Shown here: one piece after another, positions 54,648 to 64,000 of the stretch
Position numbering within the stretch: the first letter of the stretch is position 1
Layout of the letters: each line of letters opens with the position of its first letter
Position numbers and translations under genes: made by a program
NCBI GenBank assembly: GCA_025602905.1
Contig: JAHLKI010000015.1
Span: forward strand, 1-64,000
Reading direction: 5' to 3'
From: Phlyctochytrium arcticum
Lineage: Eukaryota; Chytridiomycota; Chytridiomycetes; Chytridiales; Chytridiaceae
Length of the DNA: 64,000 nt
The notes under the pieces: model-generated
What the model was told of the DNA's origin: nothing
The model's input: only the letters and a program-made list of their open reading frames with translations
Databases searched by the model: none

Positions 54648-57600
54648 ATGAACTCAGCGCGAGGAAGTGTCATTTCACCAAAGTCTGGAGCACCGAGTGG
54701 CCTGAGAGTAGAGCTTTCTCTTAAGCAAGGGCGTGCGGGCAGCCAGGCGAGCAACGGTAGCGAAAATGACCATGTGGACGAAAACGACAGTGAAGACGAC
54801 GAGGCAGATGACGATGACTATGATGGATCTGACCCAAAGAAACCCGGAGTAAAGTGGTCAGCGGAAGAACAAGCAGCAGGTACAATGAGACTTGAAGCCA
54901 AGAAGCAGTCCAAGCACTCAAAATTATGTTATTTGCAGTATTCAACTTTTACGGCATACAGGCGCACTTTCCGCAAACATGGGGAGAAACCCGCGATGAT
55001 ATCGGAAACTCACCTACACATGTTGGGTCTATTGTCACTGATACCGGACCGTCGAAAATCGAGCTGTTACCTCTGCCGCTGGATAGTGATGGCGGTATTG
55101 ACACCTCGGATCCCCTCGAAATCAAAGACTCCGTGCTTGGGTATGTTGGAACGACGCGGATGATTTGTTCTTTTCCAATAATCTGACTAAATGGTAGCCT
55201 CTTTTGTCCAGACGCGGAAAGAGACGAAAGACTAATTTATCACGGGCCGAAGCAGAGCTATGTATGATGAGACCCAACGCTGACTGCCATAATGTTGCTC
55301 GAGGGCTAATCTTTTTGGGCTCCATAAGATGGGCCTTTGTTAATCGGAAGCAAAAAATTCGACGCTAAGCAATTCTTGCGGGAAGTTCATCGTAGTACAT
55401 CGTATCGCGATCTGGACCTCGGAGCGGAGCGGTTAAGGGAGTCCATTGATCTTCGACAAGATGTGATCAAGAATTTGGTTAAAACGCACTTTGCCAAATT
55501 TGTTAGCGCGAAGAGCACTATTGACTGTGAGTAACTGTATCCCTTCTTTCAGGATTGACTGATTGCTGACTTGATGGCTAGCATTTTACGAGCAAATGCG
55601 GACCAAAAATCTGATCTCTTCCCAGGATTACGGTCTTGCACCTTTCGCAAAGATGGTGGATGGTGGGATCTCGCCATTTTGGGTGTCATTGCCGCCAACT
55701 TAAGCCCGATCTTTCTAGGTGTTAAGGTGGATGCCTCCGCACTTTATACACCGTTGCTTGAGCGACGAGTCAAAGCTGAGAAGATTAGAACGACATTAAC
55801 TGTACTCAATCAGTGGAAGTTCTTCTTCAATTTGCCGAGTGTGCTTCAAGGATATCAAGCAAAGGTGAGTGGATTACCAATCGCAACAACTCTCCAAGAC
55901 TAACTCCCTTTCGTTTCTTCCTGCTAGCACAAGTATGACGCGATTGTGCGCGACTACCAGAAAGGCAAATACTTGATGCAATCATCCTTCGGAAGTACCA
56001 GCCGTAGAATTGGGACTAGTGCAAATGCTAAGGACAAAGACGCCCTCCTTCCCCAACATCACCAGAAAGTATTTGAAAAAGTGTGGGAAGAAGTGGAAAA
56101 GATAGTCTCGCAGTGCCGTGAAGCACTGTACAAACACTTGGGAGATTCGTGGGTTCCGCTAGACACTCAAGAGCGCGTTTTGTCGTAAGAAACTCATCGT
56201 GTCTTGAAGTAGCTATCTGGGATCTGAACTAACCCCTCCTAGCTACTTGACAGAATTGAATGCAGAACCCAACCCAGTCCAGTATTATCTCGATAAGCAA
56301 TACGAGTCTATCCTGGAAAGATTAAAGCAAACTTTTGACAAACACTTGAGGAGCTTGGAGAGTAAGGCTTCCGGATTTGTGCTCTCTCGAAAAGCGTTGG
56401 TTTCTTATACTGGTGCTAGATCTAGAGATAGATGACGTGATTGGCCCTCAACAGTTTACAATCACACAGCTCCGGAGGGGACTAAATAGCGTACAGTCAC
56501 AGGAGTTTGAGGAGGCACTGAGTAAGTCCTGTCCCGGCCAATCTGCGTTTTAGAACGGGTTTTTGAAAACATTTTCCAGTAAACGAACCTACTGTTAAAT
56601 TGTTTCGGGTCACACTCCGTCTCGTGCGAAACTTGTGTGACATCATTACCGATGCCCTCCCTGACTTCTGGAAGTTATGTCGGATATATTGCGAGGGACG
56701 CTTTCAAAAGGTGCAATGGGTTTGATTCGAAAAATATTTGTCGTCTAATCGCCTTGAGCAGAAAAGTCCGGACGCAGAGCTAGTGCAGGGAAGAGGCAAA
56801 AAACGGTTGGATGCTCGGAAAATGGAACAATGCCAGAGTCGAATCAAGAACATTTTTGACCTGTTCAATATGCTCCTTTCGCGGATATTCTTTATTGATG
56901 TGCCTTTGCCCATGCTTCGCTCAATGTTCGATGCCCGCACGAATACGGGATCCGCCGTCACTGAAAACACAGATATCTCCACACAATCGCAAACCAGATC
57001 AACACCCGAAACTTCCGCCACGACCAATCAGTCTTTAGATCCAACCGTATCAGCCACGTCGGACCTTCGCAGCCCAAGTGTTCACAATATAGACTCGCAG
57101 GCCACCCCTATACCCGGAATTATGCTTCCGGTCGCTATCTCCTACAAATATGCTGCCTTTTTGCGCTCTCATCCGTTGGTGGCATGTTTTTATTTTATCA
57201 AAATCATTTCCGAGTTTGCGCAATGTCATCAGGAAGTGCGAGCTATCAAGATGATTGGGGATGACTTGCTTCCCACACTCACGACAGGCATGGCAAAAGT
57301 ACAAACACGCGCAGTTGACGCCATATGTGATGTTCTGGTCGAAGGTATGTTGCTGTTCCGAACAAATTGCGCGCTTAACTCACTCGTCGATTAAGAATCG
57401 CGAAACTTCTATTTGTACGAGGATTGGTCATTTGAAATAGATAATCCTACGGGGGATGTCGCACAAACGCTCACGGCTAATGCAGCGATTGCTGCCGACT
57501 CCACCGCCTTACTCAAACTCTTTTATCGCCTTCAAAAATATGTCATACGGTGCCTTAACCGCATTGCGTCAGTTCCTCTGGGTGCTAGTAAAGTCGAAAC

Positions 57601-58843
57601 TGCGAGCAGTGGTAGCGGCAATACTATCGATCATAGATCCTCGAACGCAGATGATATACCGCGCGTCTTGGTACAACAAATTAAACATGCGCATATACAA
57701 TCACACTATGTTCTTTTGGACGGTCTTCAATGGCTCGCAATTAACTGGCGGCCTGATACCACTCGGAATGCAAACGGAATTGGAGGAACCGAAGGCGGGA
57801 GTTCTAGCAGCTCACTGCGAGCATCGTTGCTTGGTTCGGACACTCAGCTTGCTGCAATGGGTGGTGAGGCACGAGCTATGATGGGCAATGCTCCAATTTG
57901 GAAACGCAAAGCAAAAAGCCTGGATGTAAACGAAATTGTGCGTACGAACTTCTTGCGTTTTCATGTGAAACCTACTAAAATCTGGCACAGGGTATCCGCA
58001 TCTTGATCGTTTTGGGCAATCTGGCGTTTATGCGAGTAACTGTGGTCCCGAAACTGTTTGGCCTTCTACAAGAGAAATTGAACGTTAGTTTCAAATCTGA
58101 TTGTCAGGTACATGCACATTGATTATCTGGTGAGTTGCTCTGGTGTATCTCACGTATAACATCTTCAGGATCTTCTCGACATCATCGCACATTTGGATGC
58201 GGTACTTTTCAGAAATTACATTAAGGCCATTTCAACCAAGGTGCATATAGTTATTCAAAGAGGTATCCTGTTTTCAGGATTGGACTGGAATTCCTTGCCT
58301 AGGCCTAGTGGTACGTTATTTAACAACTAGCAGGTACTTTTCGTTTCTTGCTAATAAGCTGTTGTGTTAGAGGTGCGCCCCTACTGCCTCCGCATTCTCC
58401 TCACGCTGGTCATGGTTCATGCAGAAGTCAGCGATGTCTCTCGTCTCCTCGTGCATCGCGTAATATCCGAACTTTTGTCATTTTTGGCCCAGGATCTGCT
58501 ACAAACATTTCGATCGGTAGACCAGTACAGTCCGGCAGGTATGCTACAGGGCACTATGGAGACCGAATTTTTGCATCAAACTTTGGCTGCCTTCGAGACG
58601 CCCGAATCGACGAAGCTTCTCAACCTTGTATATGACACGTTGGAACGGAGTGTGGATGACCACGAGCTGGCTCTCGTGGAGACAGCTGCGGGAAACCGCA
58701 TCAGTATGAAAGAGATGTTGCACAGTGTAAAGTCCATGCTCGCTGACGCCAAGAGATCTACCAGCGTCGAGTTCTCGTGCTTCAGCACTCAAAATTTGAC
58801 CCGTTCAGAAAGTGTAGACGACGGTCAGGATGAGGATGATTAG
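54648..58843 (+). CDS. SEC5: Exocyst complex subunit SEC5
   Basis: Subunit of the exocyst that tethers secretory vesicles at the plasma membrane. It starts MNSARGSVISPKSGAPSG in an acidic, disordered first exon; an intron at about 54880-54938 joins EEQAA to VFNFYGIQAHFPQTW, the Sec5 entry motif. Next: FLREVHRSTSYRDLDLGAER, VKTHFAKFVSAKSTID, YEQMRTKNLISSQDYG, then AEKIRTTLTVLNQWKFFFNL (the N-terminal coiled-coil core), YDAIVRDYQKGKYL and PNPVQYYLDKQYESILERL. The C-terminal part has ERSVDDHELALVE and an acidic end DDGQDEDD. Many 45-65 bp introns. The initiation ATG is the first in frame, but an earlier exon cannot be excluded. Confidence 0.9.
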
Positions 58844-58940
58844 TTGTTGCGGAAGCAATATTGGTATTGCCGGCCAAGCGGTTTTTTTTTGAGAAGTAAC
58901 AATAAATACAGAATTTGAAGAAGCGTCAGGATCCTCTAGT

Positions 58941-60383
58941 TTAACATTGTGCGAGAACGAATGAACCGGCATCTCCAGCTCCGACAATGACGTTCTTTTC
59001 ACCGTGACAATCGACAGTGTTGTATCCCAGCGGTGATCGCGTCTGAAAATTGCCTTTTATCAGGAAAAGTTCGCTCCTCTCGTATGGAATGTCATACCTT
59101 GAGCCTTTGCAACGAGGTCGTTGTGTTCACATTCACGTCTTCCGTTCCCAAAAGCTGTGTCCATTCTGTCAAGCTTGAAAGGAGAATTTTAATTTAGAAA
59201 AAGACACCCATCCAGAAGAATTTACCATATTGACCCATCTTCAGAGCAACTTATAACCTCTGTGGGTCGGTCTGGATGAAACATGACATCCCAAACTACC
59301 ATGAGCATGAAGTTAGTAGTGGTGCTAGGTAAATCTCGGAGATGGAACATACTTTCGCTCTGATGGGAGGGTATAGACTGGAGCTCGGCACTGGCCAGAT
59401 TCCGAAGGTCCCAAATTGCGAGCCCTCCATATACATCTCCAGTGACAATTTTGTCAGGCTGAAATGTAAGTCAGGCATATGTATTGAGTATGAGGGTTGA
59501 TCCAACTTACCGAGGTAGTGTTCACGCCGAGGCAGTTTAGTGGCTTGGGCAAGTTGCTTTGGCTAAGATGACCAGTTTAGTGACACCCCAAAGGAGAGGA
59601 AGGGACTGAAGCGAACTCACTCAGCCAAGGAGTGACCTTTGGCCTTTTCGCGCGTATCAAATAGAGTGATGTGACCCGATGTACTTGAAGTCACGATCTC
59701 AGTCATCGTTCGCCATTGGACCCCCGTCGCAGACATTGCATCGGCATTTGGAACTTCGTAGATAGGGCGTCCATTTACTGCACTGACTAAAAGCCTTCCA
59801 TCTGCTCCGACTGAAATGATTTAAGAAATGGGTTACTTCCTGTGTAGCCCCGAGTCATGGAGGATGCTCCTTGCCTGTTGCAATCTCTAGTTCATTGCGC
59901 ATGCAAAGAGACATTCCCCTGATGCCCTTCTTCCCCTTGTTGACATCCCTTCCCTGATGGATCGAGAACGTGTTGACGGTACTAAGCTTTCCATTCGGTC
60001 CTCGATGCAAGGAAACCAGGCCTTCCGTCCCCGCACTCATCAGCATATCTCCCGTGGCGATCCAACATAACGCCGTAACGTCCCCTCCTGGCGATTTTAA
60101 AGATTCGATTTTGTCGAGGCGGAAGGGGCGGCTTTGTTCGTCACTGTTAGGATCATCGAATGGGTTGGGTATGCGGCAAGCGTAGGTTGTGATTCGAGGA
60201 GTGGGTTCAGAATAGGATCCGGCGGCAAAAATCAGCGTCTGGGGATCTGAGTAGGGGGACCAGCGAACCGCAGAGAATTTACCATCGGAAGCCTGATGGC
60301 TAAACTGAAGAACATCAGTAATGGAATGACCTGTTCTGGGTATCCCTTACTGACCTATATTCTGTTTGGGCGCCGGCGGACAT
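58941..60383 (-). CDS. NUP43-like WD40 nucleoporin
   Basis: WD40 beta-propeller. The start MSAGAQTEYRS is spliced to FSHQASDGKFSAVRWSPYSD. WD segments include VTALCWIATGDMLMSAGTEG, HITLFDTREK, KIVTGDVYGGLAIWDLRNL and WDVMFHPDRPTEVISCSEDG then SIW. The last exon reads SPLGYNTVDCHGEKNVIVGA, then GDAGSFVL. The pair VWDV-FHP-x-P...CSEDGS-W and the closing N-x-D...V-G-D segment are those of NUP43, a member of the Y-complex of the nuclear pore that is lost in many yeasts. Other WD40 proteins share this fold, so the name is by motif only. It converges with SEC5, stops 97 bp apart. Confidence 0.65.
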
Positions 60384-60606
60384 AGCTGATCTACGTACGA
60401 AATTCTTCTGTGCTGACAGTCGAGACTCGAGAGCAACAAAGTAAAGTGCAAATGAAGTGCGCAGTAGTGACATACAAAGGGCGAGAGTTCGCGCTCCCAC
60501 ATCACTGCGTGATTTCCTTGCGAAAACGAAACCAGAGGAGAGCCTTACCTGCCCAATTAACCACCACAATCATACGATTCATCAGAACAGCATACTACTC
60601 GCAGAC
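60384..60606. promoter_or_regulatory. Divergent promoter, NUP43-like / HutD-aspartoacylase
   Basis: 223 bp between divergent start codons; shared promoter interval, no motif claimed. Confidence 0.5.
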
Positions 60607-62954
60607 ATGCCAAACAAGATCCTCATTCCGCCGTTGACCGCAACGAGCGCGGAAGGTGGTCGATTGACGGCTACCCCACTTCAGGAGGTACCTCTGACAC
60701 CGCTCTCGCCCGGACAAACATCAGTCGAGCCACCAAAGATCAAGGTAATACGGCAGACGAATACCTAGAACATGGTCTAATGCCACAGTTTCTGATAATT
60801 GTAGGTGCTGGCACATGAAAAGTATGTGCGCATGCCATGGAAAAACGGACTAGGAGAAACCAGACAAATTGCCATCTATCCTCGAAATGCAGATTTTGAA
60901 GCCGATAACTTTGTCTGGCGCTTGGCTCTCTCAGAAGTTCGAGACTCGTGTTCGTTTTCGGTTTTTCCTGGGTACGACATCGCACTATTGCTATTGAATC
61001 CCGAAGCCGACTCAAAGGCCAACACAGTCCGTACGCGGCGAAATTCTATCACATTTCCTGTCGAATTGCACCACAATGACTCTGCTGCCCCTACACCACT
61101 GCGACCACTGATGCCGTACACCTATAATGGCGAAATTCCCACAACTTGTCGCATCCGAACGGGTCCCATTCGACACTTGACTTTTTTCACAAACCGGAAA
61201 CGGACCCATGTAACTGCCAATCTTGAAACAATTTGCTTACACGGCTTGACCGATTGTGGAGAATGCGAACAAAATGAGCCTACTGGACAAACGCCAGAAT
61301 CAAATGGCGAGAAAAGGGAAGCAAACCCAACAAGCAAAATGCTATTGGGCAATTTCGCCATCATTTACGTAGTTAGTGGAACGGTCAAGATCTCAGTTGA
61401 AGGAGGGGAACTTTCGTCAAGTGTCGTAAGACAAGGAGATACGTTCTTGTGCGAGCGCGATGATGAATCAAGTCCTACGGAAGTGTCTATGATTCCTGTG
61501 AAGGAGGACGGCACACCTTACACGAAAGAGAACGGTACGCATGCACTGTTCATTGGTAGCCAAATGATTATCTGAGAAAATTTGAATTGCAGAGGCAAAT
61601 CATATTGACGCCACCGTCTTAATCATTCAAGTGAATGTACTTCGTCCAGAGCGCCGTCAGTCCATTTCTGATATCTCAGGTCTTCGCCCTCGCGGTCGCT
61701 CTGGGTCCATCATAGTGTATGACGATCAGCCTTTCCAGACTTTCTCGCAGAGTACCGCGAGTTTGGATGGAAACGCACCACCGATGACGCCAACCAGCGA
61801 AGGCATTCAAGCAAAGCATTGGGAATCACCACGGCACTATGTTCCTCCTGTTTTCTCTGCTCGCTTCAAAAATGAAAGTGATGTGCCACCTGCTGTCGTG
61901 CGGGATCATTTGAACATTGAAGACTTCCCGGTTGGGGCAATCAGTACTGTATGGATAAATATGGTCAAGCAAGGTTTGTCAGAGTGGCTTCGTGTGCCAG
62001 TCATAGTCGCAAGAGGTAAAGAAGTTGGGTAAGTTATCTCAGAATTGCATTCGCTGCGGTCATAAGCTTATGAATGGTTGCCTCGTTAGTCCTGTCGTTG
62101 GCATCACAGCGGTAGTTCATGGGAACGAACTTAACGGTGTGCCATGTATACATCGAGTCATATCAGACATTGATGTCAATGAGCTCAAGGGAACTGTTGT
62201 TGCAGTTCCGTGTGTCAATGTCCCAGGGTATCTACGCTATACGAGAGAGTTCTCTGATGGAAAGGATCTGAACCGTCTGTTTCCTGGCAAACCGGAAGGA
62301 ACAGCGTCGCAAATTTACGCCTACAATTTTATGGAAAAAATCGTGAACCAATTCAATTTCTTAATTGATCTGCATACAGCAAGTTTCGGAAGGGTGAATT
62401 CATACTATGTGAGGAGTGATATGAATGATCCTATAGCAGCTGCCATGGCCAAATTGCAACAACCTCAAGTCATTCTACACAACAGTGGACAAGATGGTGA
62501 GTGGACGTGTAACATGTGCCACGGAAAGGAGTGCCTCATTGTTATTATAGGAGCACTACGTTCGGCAGCCATGAACCGTGGCGTCAAAGCTATAACCGTT
62601 GAAATCGGGAACCCGCAATTGTTTCAAAATCAATATGTTCAGTGGTCCTATCTCGGCGTGATGCGCATATTGGCGTGGCTCAAGATGTTCTCGATGAGTC
62701 CAGAAGACACGTTCCAGACAGGTCCGCCACCATCAACAATTTTGTGCTCCAAAGGATTTTGGTTATACACAAAAACCGGAGGAGTGCTGGAAGTTTACCC
62801 CAATGTGAACAGTGTTGTGCGGAAGGGCGACTTGATTGCACGGATCAAGAACATATTTGGGAACATTGTTGATGAGATATATGCACCAGTCACGGGAGTG
62901 GTTAGTACGACGCATCAAACTTCCACAGCTTGGATACTAATTGGAGACCCGTAG
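60607..62954 (+). CDS. HutD-like cupin fused to an M14-type aspartoacylase/succinylglutamate desuccinylase domain
   Basis: Five exons (60607-60744, 60805-61534, 61593-62028, 62090-62496, 62551-62954) sum to exactly 704 codons. N-terminal HutD/Ves-type cupin: YVRMPWKNGLGETRQIAIYP, FVWRLALSEVRDSCSFSVFP, LHGLTDCGEC, FAIIYVVSGTVKISVEGG. A Ser/Arg linker (RRQSISDISGLRPRGRSG) leads to the deacylase: VVGITAVVHGNELNGVPCI (zinc His and Glu in HGNE), KDLNRLFPGKPEGTAS, FLIDLHTASFGRVNS (third zinc ligand) and YTKTGGVLEVYP. The start ATG is 60607. If the 58-bp intron 61535-61592 is retained, translation stops at 61575 and only the HutD part is made. The second domain has no in-frame ATG at its start, so it depends on the fusion. 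The substrate is unknown. Confidence 0.8.
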
Positions 62955-63294
62955 ACCATTGGCCGCAGCTCGAATCCCGTAGCAATGGCAGGCGACCGGG
63001 TTCTACATATGGGGGTAATCAAGCGCGAAGGCGAAGTTCTTGCTATGGAGGCGAAGGAGAACTACTGAAGTTTGATGCAAAATGATTGGAAGTTTACGAT
63101 CCTCATGTTTAATGTCTCCCAAATTTTTTACGAGACTGCTGGCAATTGAAACTTGACAAATCAGGCATGAGGCAATGCTTTCCTTCATGTTGTTGCAATT
63201 ATGAATGATGTGAGCGGAACGGATGTATGTGTACATTGTAGAAATAAAGTGCCAAGGAGCGGGATTTGGAGAAATGGGGTATGACAGGAATGGT
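62955..63294. other. Convergent intergenic region, HutD-aspartoacylase / NUXM
   Basis: 340 bp between converging stops with both 3' UTRs. A/T-rich; open frames here have no resemblance to a family. Confidence 0.45.
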
Positions 63295-63866
63295 TTACCA
63301 TTCATTGTCTTGCCACCCAGTGTTTCGGGACTTCGGTCGGGTTGCTGCCTCAGCATTCCATCTTGCCACTTCTATGTCGTTCTCTCGCCATCCCCAAAAT
63401 CGAACTAGTAGTTGCGGTTAGCAGCCATATCCGAAATGTACGCAACGGCACTTACACAGAGATCGCTGCGCTGCAAAGAGGAAACCACATGTGGCAAAGA
63501 ATGGGATCTGGATTGCCATCACTCGGGGCATGACTCGAGGATTAAATGAAGGGGAAACTCGCTCTGAATATTTTGAGAAATTAATGTCAGTAAAGTCGGC
63601 GAATCACCACCCGATTTTGATCCAAATAGAAGTGATGGAATAGGCAGCCCGGTCAAAGACTCGGGGAGTCTCGTGGATCAATCTCTGCATCTCTTTTACA
63701 TACCCCAGGTCCAGTGCAGTGCTGGGAATCCTGCAGCGACGGCTCCCCAGAGCGCGTAGTCCTCGTTGCGCATGTAGCGGATAACATCCCGGACGTGCGG
63801 CTCGTCGGTGATGAAGGTGTATGGGACGTGGTCCGAGTCGGGGAGATTGCTAAAGAACTTGACCAT
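63295..63866 (-). CDS. Complex I accessory subunit NUXM
   Basis: Fungal mitochondrial complex I subunit. Three exons (63866-63704, 63533-63456, 63404-63295) join to 116 residues. It starts MVKFFSNLPDSDHVPYTF, then ITDEPHVRDVIRYMRNEDYA followed by LWGAVAAGFPALHW (first membrane helix). Next comes VMAIQIPFFATCGFLFAAQR (second helix) and SLFRFWGWRENDIEVARWN. The RYMR-x-DYA entry and the QRS-FRFWGW-EN exit match the fungal NUXM pattern, for example in Yarrowia. The protein is shorter at the C-terminus than the roughly 170-residue yeast version. The ATG at 63866 is the first in frame. Confidence 0.75.
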
Positions 63867-64000
63867 GGCGCTGAGATTCGCTGTAGTAGCGGTCAACTGT
63901 CGGTGGTGGTCTCCTCAACCAATAATTGAATCTTGAATCCTCAACATCATTACGATCATGTGACCATCACGTGTATGGCTTGAGCTCTTGTCGTCGCTTC

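Overview
The window is eukaryotic nuclear DNA, most likely from an early-diverging (possibly zoosporic, chytrid-like) fungus. Nearly every gene is interrupted by short GT-AG introns, mostly 45-70 bp. The gene set is fungal: a Pma1-type proton ATPase, an Slt2-type MAP kinase, a Mif2-type CENP-C and a fungal G-protein gamma subunit. Complex I accessory subunits (NDUFB2-like, NUXM) rule out a Saccharomyces-like yeast. The lineage is an inference from gene content and mobile elements; no rRNA, tRNA or marker gene fixes it.

Layout. 0.4-6.1 kb: an M20 peptidase of the acetylornithine-deacetylase type and the plasma-membrane H+-ATPase PMA1, one of whose introns is packed with miniature hairpins. 6.5-14.4 kb: an island of broken mobile elements. 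It holds two Crypton-like tyrosine-recombinase fragments, three pieces of an IS1595/Merlin-like transposase, a Copia RNase H scrap, a pogo-like DDE scrap, a giant-virus-type HGD-motif domain and a SANT-like ORF. 15.4-50.8 kb: a dense run of conserved single genes. In order these are a Rho-like GTPase, acylphosphatase, CENP-C, a SAK1/CaMKK-like kinase, a Som1-like protein, Slt2 MAPK, a HAD phosphatase, SRP receptor beta, G gamma, GPN3, VPS15, NDUFB2, PIG-U, L-2-hydroxyglutarate dehydrogenase, an insulysin-type protease, a small TPR protein and a bZIP factor. 50.8-54.4 kb: a second decayed patch with a third Crypton N-terminus. 54.6-63.9 kb: exocyst SEC5, a NUP43-like nucleoporin, a HutD-aspartoacylase fusion and NUXM.

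Architecture. From the Rho gene to the right end, 21 consecutive genes strictly alternate in strand, so every neighbour pair is either divergent with a short shared promoter or convergent with a short shared 3' region. The genes do not form a pathway cluster. Several belong to shared processes: cell-wall and polarity signalling (Rho, Slt2, exocyst), mitochondrial function (NDUFB2, NUXM, Som1, L2HGDH), ER and membrane traffic (SRP receptor, PIG-U, VPS15), and chromosome or nuclear structure (CENP-C, NUP43).

Most novel-looking items: the hairpin-dense PMA1 intron; a Rho protein with both GTPase-critical positions replaced; tandemly duplicated exons in CENP-C; and an in-frame HutD/aspartoacylase fusion made only by splicing. 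All gene models here were spliced by eye, so exon ends are predictions.
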